From: Planctomycetia bacterium | GTDB lineage: Bacteria; Planctomycetota; UBA1135; GCA-002686595 | Assembly: GCA_005799545.1 (NCBI GenBank) | Contig: SYGM01000009.1 | Span: 1-61,767, forward strand | Reading direction: 5' to 3' | Length of the DNA stretch: 61,767 bases | Shown here: one piece after another, positions 16,903 to 25,251 of the stretch | Layout: each line of letters begins with the position of its first letter | Numbering within the stretch: the first letter of the stretch is position 1 | Made by a program: the position numbers and the translations under genes | Notes under the pieces: model-generated | Databases searched by the model: none | Told to the model about the DNA's origin: nothing | Seen by the model: the letters and a program-made list of their open reading frames with translations, nothing else

Positions 16903-19284
16903 CTATTCGAGGCGCTCGATGCGCACGTCCGCCCAATATGTCCAATCGCAGGCGGTATTGCCGGCGGAGCCGTTGGTCGTCCTCAGGTACAGCGAATACG
17001 GGGTCTCGAGGGCGATTTCGAGCTCGAGATCCTGCTCTTCGCGGTCTGCCTCGCGCACGCCAGGCAGGAGCTCACGCCGCATCCACTCGCGAATCTGACC
17101 CGGCTGGTCCTTCGTCAGCACGACGAAGGCGGCACCATCGGTGCAACCCGAGGCCCAGGCGTCGGAAATCAGGCCGAAGCGCCCGCGCAGGCGGTAGCGT
17201 CCCGGCTGCAGATCCCAGCGCGCGGTCGAGGGCGCGTGCATCAGCATCACCTCCGTGCCCTTGTAGGACACCGGATTGGGCGGCTGCGCCGCTCCCAGCT
17301 GAGCGGGTTTCGGGTCAAAGCCGCCAAGCTGGCGCTCAAGGGTCGGAATCTCGGCGGGCGGAGGCAGCAGACCTTCCACGCGCTCGACGCGCACCCTGAA
17401 TTCAGGCTCAAAATGGCCGGAATAGCGGGGAACGACCACCAGCCGGAACCGGCGCACACCCGGCGGCGCCACGCCCGAGAACAGCTTGACGACATCCTCC
17501 TGGGAGATGATGTGAGGGCGCAGCAGATAGCCCTCGCGCAGGGAGCGCGGCACCACGCGGTGATTGAAGCGAACCTGGTTGTCCAGCTCGAACTCGCCCC
17601 ATACCAGCGCCCCGTGCACAAGAAAGGTCCAGGCCTTGCCGGCGAGAGTGGGTTTGAGATCCACGGACACACGCAACGTCTGTCCGCTGACGTTGCCGAT
17701 GTCGATCCACTCGTCAAAGCGGCCGGTGGTCTCCAGTGCCCATTCGCGGATCACCTCGCGCGCAGGTCCCTCGTTGCGCTCGAGCAGCAACCAGCCGTTC
17801 TCGATGAAAACCGGGCGGTAGCGGCGCAGCAGCAGCTCGAAGGTGTCGCCCTCGGCCGCCATCGGCAGGCGCGCGTCAATGATCCCGATCTGATGGAGCA
17901 CGAAGCGCGGTGCGTCCGGACCCGCGTAGTGCGCCGCGTTGATCGCCGCCAGTTCCGGCATGTAGGTCTTGTAGCTCTGGAACACCGGACGCGGCGCATA
18001 GTTGAGCCCGTTGAGCATCGCGATCGACTGCCCCGTGTCGAACACGTCGATCGGCTCCCTGCCCACATGCTTGCACACGCCGGGCAACCGGTAGTGTTCC
18101 CTGATGCGGCGGTCGGAGATCTTCAGGGCCTCGTGCACACGCTCGAGGCCGGTCAGCGTGTTCCAGCGGCCGATGCACAGGTCCTTGTAGGCATACCAGT
18201 AGTACTCCCAACCGTGCTGATACAGCTGGATGGCGTGCAGATAGCCCAGGGCGCAGGCGCAGATCGTGCCCAGGCGCACGGCGCTGATGGACCAGCGCAC
18301 AAGGCGCGAGCCCAGATCCTGGACGCAGCCGAAGGCGAAGAAGGTCGCGGAGGGCACGACCGCGAAGCTGATCATCGAGTTGCCCATGTGCCGCGTGAAG
18401 CCTGCCTTGTAGGCCATGCCTGCTCCCAGCAGCGCGATCAGGGCCATCGCCACGACGCGCGGATCACGCCGCTGCTTCCATCCCAGCAGGGTGACGACTC
18501 CGATCGCCGCTGCCAGCAGCGTCCAGATCAGCAGCAACTCGTGGCGCGAGCCGTCGAGCGACATCCCGTCGTTGTAGCCCTGGGTGACCCACCAGCTGGT
18601 GCGCACATAAGCCGGCAGGTCGGCCAGCGACTGCCCCAGCGCAAACCACACGAACCAGAAAGTCAGTGCCGCACGCAGGAGGAAAATCAGGCCCCGGCGC
18701 ACCGAGTCCGAGCGCATCAGCGCCAGCGCGATCAGGCCGATCGCCAGGAAGAACACCAGCGCGTAGGTGAACTTGACCATCGCGATCGTGACCAGCAGCA
18801 GCAGCGCCAGCATTTCACCCGGCCAGCTGCGGGTTCCCGGTTCGAGCAGATACCGGACCAGCGCGAGCGTCGCGACGAAGGCGAAGCCGTCGAAACCCGC
18901 CGGGACCACCAGCAGCGCCAGTGCGAACAGCAGGCGCGTCAGGAAGCCGGGCGTCAGCCAGACCGCTCGCACGCAGAACATGACGAGCAGTCCCTTGAAG
19001 GCGATCTCAAAGCCCCACAGCTTCCAGTTCCACAGCTCTTCGACGTAGCAGGAAGCGTAGAACCAGCCCAGCCGGCCGTACGTGAAGATGCTCTCGACAC
19101 CCAGCCGCGTGCCGTTCAGGAGTTCCGCGGCCTTGATCGCGTGCCACGACTCATCCAGCGACGGCGTCGCCGTTCGCTCCATCGGGCTGAACTCCTTGAA
19201 CCACAGCGCGAACGCCAGCGGCGCCAACCACCAGAGATTCCACAGCAGCGAAGGCTGTGCGCGCGGGCGAGGATCGCGAGCCAT
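16903..19284 (-). CDS. large polytopic membrane protein, GT-C-like, paralog 3 of 3
   Basis: 793 residues, first gene of the minus-strand run. It carries all the shared motifs: TPSLDESWHAIKAAELL, SIFTYGRLGWFY, AGFTRHMGNSMISF, GLNYAPRPVFQSYKTY and IIDARLPM. Paralog 1 (9510) is its closest relative. Membrane segments fill about residues 15-360. The C-terminal part is soluble and probably periplasmic. The ATG at 19284 has TAGAAT 10 nt upstream and no Shine-Dalgarno. Confidence 0.77.
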   Translation of the reverse strand: MARDPRPRAQPSLLWNLWWLAPLAFALWFKEFSPMERTATPSLDESWHAIKAAELLNGTRLGVESIFTYGRLGWFYASCYVEELWNWKLWGFEIAFKGLLVMFCVRAVWLTPGFLTRLLFALALLVVPAGFDGFAFVATLALVRYLLEPGTRSWPGEMLALLLLVTIAMVKFTYALVFFLAIGLIALALMRSDSVRRGLIFLLRAALTFWFVWFALGQSLADLPAYVRTSWWVTQGYNDGMSLDGSRHELLLIWTLLAAAIGVVTLLGWKQRRDPRVVAMALIALLGAGMAYKAGFTRHMGNSMISFAVVPSATFFAFGCVQDLGSRLVRWSISAVRLGTICACALGYLHAIQLYQHGWEYYWYAYKDLCIGRWNTLTGLERVHEALKISDRRIREHYRLPGVCKHVGREPIDVFDTGQSIAMLNGLNYAPRPVFQSYKTYMPELAAINAAHYAGPDAPRFVLHQIGIIDARLPMAAEGDTFELLLRRYRPVFIENGWLLLERNEGPAREVIREWALETTGRFDEWIDIGNVSGQTLRVSVDLKPTLAGKAWTFLVHGALVWGEFELDNQVRFNHRVVPRSLREGYLLRPHIISQEDVVKLFSGVAPPGVRRFRLVVVPRYSGHFEPEFRVRVERVEGLLPPPAEIPTLERQLGGFDPKPAQLGAAQPPNPVSYKGTEVMLMHAPSTARWDLQPGRYRLRGRFGLISDAWASGCTDGAAFVVLTKDQPGQIREWMRRELLPGVREADREEQDLELEIALETPYSLYLRTTNGSAGNTACDWTYWADVRIERLE

Positions 19285-19294
19285 GCTGCCCCTG

Positions 19295-19300
19295 ATTCTA
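19295..19300 (-). promoter_or_regulatory. TANNNT -10 element of the membrane-protein operon (GCTAGAAT)
   Basis: TAGAAT preceded by GC, 10 nt before ATG 19284. It overlaps the 3' end of the upstream aminotransferase gene. Confidence 0.45.
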
Positions 19301-20485
19301 GCGTCGCATGGCCGCCGTGCGGGCGGGATGGCGCTGGAGGAAGCTCTCGAGCCGCAAGAGCGCCTTTTCGATCACCTCGAGCGAGGTTGCGTAGGAGAAG
19401 CGGATGTGCTGATCGACGCCGAAGGCCGATCCGGGCACCACGGCGAGGTTTTCCTGCTCCAGCAGGTCTTCGCAGAGGCCCGTGGAGCCGCGCTCATCCA
19501 GGTACGGCGCCACGCTGGGGAATGCGTAGAAGGCGCCTCGCGGCATCGGCGTCTCCAGTCCCAACGCGCGCAGACCGCTGACGATGCGCTGTCGGCGGCG
19601 ATCGAACTCAGCGCACATCTTCGTGACCTCGGGCGGCTCCTGAACGAGTCCGGCCTCGAACGCGGTCTGGGAGATGTAGTTGGGGGCGCCGGTCAGCTGG
19701 CTGTGAAGCTTTCCGACGGCGGCGGCGATGGCACGCGGCGCCGCAACGTAGCCGATGCGGTAGCCGGTCATCGCCAGAGCCTTGCTCGCTCCATCGATGA
19801 TCACGGTGCGCTCGCGCAGCTCAGGGGAGATCTGCACCGGTGAGAAGTCGCGCTCGCCCTCGTAGATCAGACGCCGGTAGATCTCGTCGGAGATGATCCA
19901 CAGGTCATGGCGCTGCGCAAGCGCTCCGAGCGCGCGCACCTCGGCCTCGGTCATCACGTAACCGGAGGGGTTGCAGGGCGAGTTGATCAGGATGCCCTTG
20001 GTGCGCGGCGTGATGGCGCGCGCGATCGCGTCGAGATCGGGGCCCAGATCGCCGCGCGAGGGGATGCTGACCGGAACGCCTCCGGCGAAGCGCACAATCT
20101 CGACGTAGCTGACCCAGGCGGGCAGCAGCATCAGCACCTCGTCGCCCGGCTCGATCAGCGCGAGGCACGCCCCCGAGAGCGCGTGCTTGGCGCTGTGGCA
20201 GACGGTGATCTCATTGGCGGCGTACGCAACCCCGCGGGTTGCAGTGACGTGCTCGGCGATGGTCTTGCGCAGCGAAGGCGTGCCCTCCGCGGGGGTGTAG
20301 CGCACCTTGCCCGAGCGCACGGCCGAGACCGCGGCCGACTGCACGGCCTCGGGAGCGTTGAAGTCGGGCTCACCGACGGTCATGTTGACCACGTCCCGTC
20401 CTGCCGCGACCAGCTCCTTCGCCCGGGTGTCTAGGGCGATCGTGGTCGACAGGCTCATGCTCGCTACCCGTTGGTTGGGCCTCAT
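19298..20485 (-). CDS. class I PLP aminotransferase (aspartate aminotransferase-like)
   Basis: 395 residues from MRPNQRVASMSLS (20485); two further in-frame ATGs lie just upstream. Fold-type I features are present: NMTVGEPDF, the NPSG loop (172-175), SDEIYR, the PLP Lys in DGASKALAMTGYR (about 235) and the C-terminal RFSYA substrate Arg. The family moves an amino group between aspartate or similar amino acids and 2-oxoglutarate in the cytoplasm. Length is typical. Specificity (aspartate, alanine or aromatic) is not fixed by these motifs. Confidence 0.9.
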   Translation of the reverse strand: MRPNQRVASMSLSTTIALDTRAKELVAAGRDVVNMTVGEPDFNAPEAVQSAAVSAVRSGKVRYTPAEGTPSLRKTIAEHVTATRGVAYAANEITVCHSAKHALSGACLALIEPGDEVLMLLPAWVSYVEIVRFAGGVPVSIPSRGDLGPDLDAIARAITPRTKGILINSPCNPSGYVMTEAEVRALGALAQRHDLWIISDEIYRRLIYEGERDFSPVQISPELRERTVIIDGASKALAMTGYRIGYVAAPRAIAAAVGKLHSQLTGAPNYISQTAFEAGLVQEPPEVTKMCAEFDRRRQRIVSGLRALGLETPMPRGAFYAFPSVAPYLDERGSTGLCEDLLEQENLAVVPGSAFGVDQHIRFSYATSLEVIEKALLRLESFLQRHPARTAAMRR

Positions 20486-20606
20486 CGCTCCCATTCTCAT
20501 GCCCGCGGCCGAAGGATCAATAGGGGGGTGATTTCCCTGCAGCCGGGCCCTGGACCTGCGGCGGGGGATACCCAGAGAGCCGGGGAAGAAAGCCGGCCCC
20601 GCGCAG

Positions 20607-20624
20607 TCCCAAGGGGACTGGGTC
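20607..20624. other. perfect short hairpin in the 20486-20670 intergenic region
   Basis: CAGTCCC-AAG-GGGACTG, a 7-bp stem with a 3-nt loop, lies just upstream of the element TATCGT (20637-20642). It could be an operator or a terminator of antisense reading. Nothing else is recognised in this gap. Confidence 0.25.
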
Positions 20625-20636
20625 GCTGGCGGAAGC

Positions 20637-20642
20637 TATCGT
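20637..20642 (+). promoter_or_regulatory. -10-like element GCTATCGT upstream of 20671
   Basis: TATCGT preceded by GC, 28 nt before the ATG at 20671. Confidence 0.3.
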
Positions 20643-20670
20643 ACCCGCCCTCCGTCGGTCGCGACCCGCC

Positions 20671-22668
20671 ATGCCCAAGTCCTTCCTCCTCCGCATCCTG
20701 CTGATCGTCTCCGGCGTCCTGCTGTTCGCAGGCTTCTTCGCCTTCACGACCTTCTTCTACAGTCCGTTCGAGTCCGACCTGGAGGTCGACCTCGCGGCCG
20801 TCGCGCCGCGCGATGTGGACTTCTTCGTCGCGCGCGCCGACCTGCAGGGAGTCATCGGCGAGTTCCCGCGGCTGGCGATCGAGCCTCAGCTGAAGCAGCA
20901 CCCGGCCTTCCTCGCCTGGGCGGACTCGCGCCCGGGTCGCGAGCTGGGTCAGGAGATCGAGCGCTCGTTCCGCGAACTGCAGGGCATGAGCTCACAGCTG
21001 CCGTTCGGGATGCAGCTGCACGAGGTCTTCGGCGGCGAGGACATCGCGGTCGCGGGCTACTTCAAGGGCCGCGAGCTGGCGGCTTCGGACTGGGCCGTCT
21101 ACGGCCGCACCAACTGGCTCGGCAAGCTGGCGGCCGCCGGACTGCGCAACCCGGGCCTGATCGGGCTCGACAAGCAGGGCTTCAGCGCGCGCGTCGAGGA
21201 GCAGTACGTCGAACTCAAGGGCGCAACGCTGCCGCGCACGCTGTACATCGGCCGACTGCGCGATGTGGCGATCGTCGCCACGAAGCCGGAGCTGGTCCAG
21301 GCCGCTCTCAACCTCGAATCCAAGAGCTTCGCGGATAGCTTCTTCCAGAGCGCCAGCTACAACGACTGGATCCAGAACGCCGAGCGCACCGGCGCGCGCG
21401 ATGAGGTCGAGGTCTACGTCAATACGCGCAAGCTGCTGGAGAACCTGGCCATCACGGGCGCGCTGCCCGACACGGCATCGCAGGATTTCACGCCCGCGCT
21501 GCTCGGCCGCATGTTTCAGCTGCCGGCTCTCAAGAACCTGATGGGCGTCATCGGCACGCAGGACGGTCTGCAGGTCAATCTGCACGGCGAATTCTCCTCT
21601 GAGAAGATCAGCGATGACATGTCGCGACTGTATCGCACGCGCGGTTTCGACAAGGCGACCTTCGACGAGGTAGCTCGCTACGCGCCGCGCAACACGGGTC
21701 TCTTCGTGTACTTCCACGCTCCCGTCAGCACGCTGCTCAAGATGACGGTGACCTCGATGGAGCCGGCCATGCGCCAGAACATCGAGGATGCCTTCCGGAA
21801 CACGGGGCGCTATCCCAAGCTCGAGTCCCTGATCGACGATCTCGACAAGGGCTTCAAGGACCGCTTCGCCGTCATCATCCGGCCCAACGACTACACCGAG
21901 GAGCCCGGCGGCCCGCCGCACAACAGCGTCGTCGTGCCCGCGGTGGGCATCATCCTGTGGCAGAAGGATCAGGGCACCATCGATGCGGTGCGTGATCTGA
22001 TCGGCTCGCAGGGGCCGCGTTTCGGACTGAAGGGCAAGAACAAGAACGAGGCCGGCTACTACAAGTACCAGGAGGCCGGCTACCAGACCTTCGAGTTCTG
22101 GTCGGAGCTGATCGACGGCACCGGGGTCATCGTGATGGCCAAGTCCGGCGAGGTGAACATCATCACAAACTCGATCGGCATGCTCGGGCACCTCGTGAAG
22201 ACCTTCTCCGTCGGCGGAGAGAAGTACCCGCGCCTGTCGGAGGATCCGCGCTTCGTGATGCAGCTGCAGGACGGCCTCGACAGCGCCAACTTCGGACTCT
22301 GGCTCAACCCCGCCACGATCACGCCGATCCTGCGGCAGACCGCCGCCGAGCGCGCCAAGCTTTCGATCCGCGTCGACTACGCCAGCCTGCGGCCGATCGA
22401 GGAGCGCAAGTTGCTCGACGCCAACTACGGCGGTCGCAAGCTCTCCGATCTCTCGCCCGATGAGCGCAAGCGCTTCGACGGCGAGGTCAACGAGCGCCTC
22501 GACGCCATGCAGGCCCAGGTTCAGCGCGAGCAGCTGCCAGCGCTGATGAGCGAAGAAGAACGCTGGTTCAAGACCGCCGAAGCCCTCGACGGCGCGCTGA
22601 TGTTCCTGCGGCTCGATCCCAAGGCGCTCGACTTCTCGATGCGCTCGCTGATCCCGCTCAAGCGCTGA
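20671..22668 (+). CDS. membrane-anchored extracytoplasmic protein of unknown function (DUF3352-like)
   Basis: 665 residues. One N-terminal hydrophobic segment (about 5-30, ILLIVSGVLLFAGFFAF) is followed by a long soluble region of alternating alpha and beta character, so it is probably exported and anchored. Phrases such as DVDFFVARADLQGV and RDVAIVATKPELVQAAL recall the DUF3352 family, whose function is unknown. There is no enzymatic motif. The sequence near 535-665 is rich in Arg, Glu and Asp, with predicted helices. It has its own promoter region and no operon partner. Confidence 0.8.
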   Translation: MPKSFLLRILLIVSGVLLFAGFFAFTTFFYSPFESDLEVDLAAVAPRDVDFFVARADLQGVIGEFPRLAIEPQLKQHPAFLAWADSRPGRELGQEIERSFRELQGMSSQLPFGMQLHEVFGGEDIAVAGYFKGRELAASDWAVYGRTNWLGKLAAAGLRNPGLIGLDKQGFSARVEEQYVELKGATLPRTLYIGRLRDVAIVATKPELVQAALNLESKSFADSFFQSASYNDWIQNAERTGARDEVEVYVNTRKLLENLAITGALPDTASQDFTPALLGRMFQLPALKNLMGVIGTQDGLQVNLHGEFSSEKISDDMSRLYRTRGFDKATFDEVARYAPRNTGLFVYFHAPVSTLLKMTVTSMEPAMRQNIEDAFRNTGRYPKLESLIDDLDKGFKDRFAVIIRPNDYTEEPGGPPHNSVVVPAVGIILWQKDQGTIDAVRDLIGSQGPRFGLKGKNKNEAGYYKYQEAGYQTFEFWSELIDGTGVIVMAKSGEVNIITNSIGMLGHLVKTFSVGGEKYPRLSEDPRFVMQLQDGLDSANFGLWLNPATITPILRQTAAERAKLSIRVDYASLRPIEERKLLDANYGGRKLSDLSPDERKRFDGEVNERLDAMQAQVQREQLPALMSEEERWFKTAEALDGALMFLRLDPKALDFSMRSLIPLKR

Positions 22669-22776
22669 AAGTCCCGACCGCGCTGTCCCCTGAAGCGCCC
22701 GTTCCGCTTTCGAAAAAACGTGAATTCGGCGACATAGTGCCGGTCGGTCTTCGGAACTGATTCCGGAGGATCGACC

Positions 22777-23004
22777 ATGCTCACCTTTTCAGACTGGTCC
22801 GCGGGCAACTTCGCACATCGCAGCGCATTCGGATGCCGGCACAGCCGACACTCGCATGCGGAATCCGATCACACGCAAATTCATGGGGTGGAGCGCCGCA
22901 AGGCCGGGCCCGCCTTGCTGCGGATCCGCGCCATCCGGGCGCACCGCCATCTCGATGAGCTGCGCCGCAAGTGCGCATCGCGCCGGCTGAGCGAGGCCGG
23001 ATAG
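22777..23004 (+). CDS. small basic His/Arg-rich protein, hypothetical
   Basis: 75 residues, not recognised. It is kept because GGAGG lies 7 nt before the ATG, one of the few strong Shine-Dalgarno sites in the window, and a CATAGT -10-like element lies at about 22732. The protein has Cys and His in FGCRHSRHSHAES and a helical Arg-rich C-terminus. It ends 13 nt before the convergent kinase gene. If it is not a gene, 22669-23017 (349 nt) is non-coding, with only a weak stem-loop after the 22668 stop. Confidence 0.4.
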   Translation: MLTFSDWSAGNFAHRSAFGCRHSRHSHAESDHTQIHGVERRKAGPALLRIRAIRAHRHLDELRRKCASRRLSEAG

Positions 23005-23017
23005 GGCGTTTCCCGGC

Positions 23018-24892
23018 TCAGAAGCCGATCACGGGCCGGAACCCGATCTTGCACGAGGCGTGCGCGGCATGCGCGCGCCAGCGGAACGCGCTGCGGCACA
23101 GCTTCAGTCCGTCCGCGAAGGAGCCGCCGCGGATCACGCGCTGTTCGCCGTCGTGGCAGACCGGATCCACGCGCACCTTGGACTGGTAGTACTTCTGCGA
23201 GTAGCGGTCTTCGCACCACTCGTAGACATTTCCGAGCATGTCGTGGAAACCCCACGCATTCGGCTCGAAGCTGCCGACCGGCGAAGTGTAGATGTGGCCG
23301 TCTTCGAAGGGGAATTCCGGGGGCATCATCTCGAAGCGATTGGCATAGGTGCGGTCGCCGAAGTTGCCCTTGCCGCGCCCGTCGCGCGGATCCTCGCCCC
23401 AGAAATACAGCGTTGTGGTTCCGGCGCGCGCCGCGCACTCCCACTCGGCCTCTGAAGGCAGGCGGAAGCCGAAGTGCGCATTGAACGCGGACACATCGTC
23501 CCAGGAGACCTGCGTCACCGGGTGGTGGTCGAGCTCCTGCATCACGGTGGAATCGAGCAGCGGCAGCGGGTTTTCCCAGGTGGCGCGCGCGTGGGCGATC
23601 CACTTGCCCTCCAGATCGAGCGTCGTGCCCATCTGCGAGCGCTCGGCTTCGCTGTGGTAATGCGTGAGCGCGACGAAGCCGCGCCACTGTTCGACGGTGA
23701 CGAGGCATTCCGCCAGATAGTAGGGGTGCGGCAGGCGCACGTGGTGGCGGGGACGCTCGCGCTCCTCGCCGACCGCGTCGGGTGAGCCGCGCACGAACTC
23801 GCAGGGTGCGATCAGCAGGAACACGATGCCGGACTTGTCGTGCCGAACGCGCTTGGCGAAGCCTTCGTGACCCAGCTGGGAGTCCAGCGGGGTGCAGCCG
23901 ATCGGGGCCTTGCCGCGCTTGCGCGAGAACAGCGCGCCGATCCTGCCGACCACGCCTTCCTGCACGACTTCCACGACACCCGTCGGGCGCCGACGCGCTT
24001 CCTGCAGCACGCGCGAGGCCGAATCAGGCCGCTGCACCGGATCCGGATCGAGGCAGCGCAGGAGGATCGCATCCAGCTGATCCGAGCCGCTGTTGGGGTT
24101 GGTGGGCTTCGTCGCCGGCGGCAATTCGCCCGTCACCAGCTGATAGAGCGTGGCGCCCAGCGAGTAGATGTCCGAAGCGGGCGTGGGCTGCGCACCGCGC
24201 GTCAACTCCGGCGCCATGAAGCCCGGCGTCCCGCCCAGCGGCTTGCGCAGCATGCTGCCGCCCTGCGTGTTGCCGCTGACGCGGATCGTCAGGCCCAGAT
24301 CGGTCAGCTTGACCATTCCGCGCCCCTCGCGCAGCGGAAAGCTCAGCGGTGCGCTGAGCATCATGTTGGCGGGCTTGAGGTCCTGATGCACCAGCCCGCG
24401 CTGGTGGATCAGATCGAGCGCGGGAACGATCTATTCCAGAACCCATTCGACGTCCTTGTAGGGCAGGCGCTTGTTGCCGCGCTTCCTGACTGTCCCGAGC
24501 ACTTCGTTGAGGGTCGGACCTTCGAGGTACTCCATGCTGAGGAAGGCGAACTCGCCCGCCCGCGCGATGTCGTGGATGCGCACGATGCGCTCGTGTGACA
24601 GCGCCATGCCCCGGCGCGCCTCGCGCACCAGATCGTCCCAGGCCTGCGGGTCGCTCAGCAGCGACTTGGCGAGGAACTTGAGCGCGATCCGCTGCTTGGT
24701 AAAGCGGTCCTGGGCCAGCCAGACCTCGCCCATGCCGCCGCGGCCGAGGAAGCGCTCAAGCTGGTAGCGCTCGCCGAGCAGCAGGCCCTGCGTCAGCGGT
24801 GCCGTGCTGCCGCGCAGCTCCTGAAAGAGGGCCTCGGTGTTCTCCGGAGTCTGGGGTAGCTCCGGTTCGGTGGGCAACATTGGATCGTTCAT
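23018..24892 (-). pseudogene. Ser/Thr protein kinase fused to FGE-sulfatase (SUMF1-like) domain, interrupted by in-frame TAG
   Basis: The frame runs 625 codons from ATG 24892 with one internal TAG at codon 154. The kinase domain has a Gly-rich loop GRGGMGEV (50-57), Lys72 in ALKFL, Glu91, HQD for HRD (169-171), DLG for DFG (198-200) and APE (227-229). After a linker, a formylglycine-generating-enzyme-type domain (about 360-624) has QVSWDDVSAF, RLPSEAEWECAARAG, MLGNVYEWCEDRY and RVIRGGSF. Without read-through the products would be a 153-residue N-lobe and, from GTG 24391, the remainder. The ATG follows seven C. Confidence 0.85.
24431..24433 (-). other. in-frame amber codon in the kinase gene
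   Basis: The context reads VEWVLE-TAG-IVPALDLIHQRG. Kinases of this family commonly have Gln there (LEQIVPALD), so one CAG-to-TAG change explains it. Alternatives are a base-call error or amber suppression. Confidence 0.85.
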
Positions 24893-25251
24893 GGGGGGGC
24901 CTCAGGTTCTGCATTGCGCTGCGGGAGTGCGCCTCACCGGCAATCCGGCGAAAATACGGTATCCGGGTCCCGTTGCGGGAATTCCCGGGGAGGCTCGTGG
25001 CAGTCCCGCATTCAGGCCCTTGGAGCGGCGCTGCCGAGGGCGGCGGCTCCCCTGAAACCGATGCGACCCCACCGACGCCACCCTTCACCGGACACCCGCG
25101 CCCGACTCCACAACCCCTTCTGGCAGGGCCAGCGTCGCCGCCGGCGCCAAAAAACCGGAATCCGCGAGAGGCGAGCGAGGAGGTTGGCTTTCTGCACTGG
25201 CTGCGCACCTCGCCCCGCGTGGCCGGAGTATTCTTCATGCTGCGCCGATTC
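24893..25251. other. divergent intergenic region between kinase and sigma genes (359 nt)
   Basis: No gene is seen. The kinase side has TATTTT on the minus strand around 24955 and a C7 tract at its start codon. The sigma side has TATTCT just before the tandem ATGs 25237 and 25252. An open frame continues upstream of the sigma gene but is low-complexity and lacks family similarity. The two genes probably share regulation. Confidence 0.5.

Noticed and set aside
17236-19581. Very long open frame (781 codons) on the plus strand opposite the GT-C-like paralog 3
   Set aside because: Its product is Arg/Gln/His-rich with no family motif, and the opposite strand holds a clear membrane protein. GC-rich DNA often has such long antisense frames. 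The same applies to 10152-12014 and 15566-16843.
22692-22720. GAAGCG...CGCTTTC stem with A-run after the 22668 gene as a terminator
   Set aside because: The stem is imperfect and is followed by A rather than T on the plus strand. On the minus strand the T-run is on the wrong side of the stem.
24799-25236. Upstream in-frame extension of the sigma factor gene
   Set aside because: The extension is Pro/Arg-rich, overlaps the kinase start region and has no similarity to sigma factors. A promoter-like TATTCT lies near 25230.
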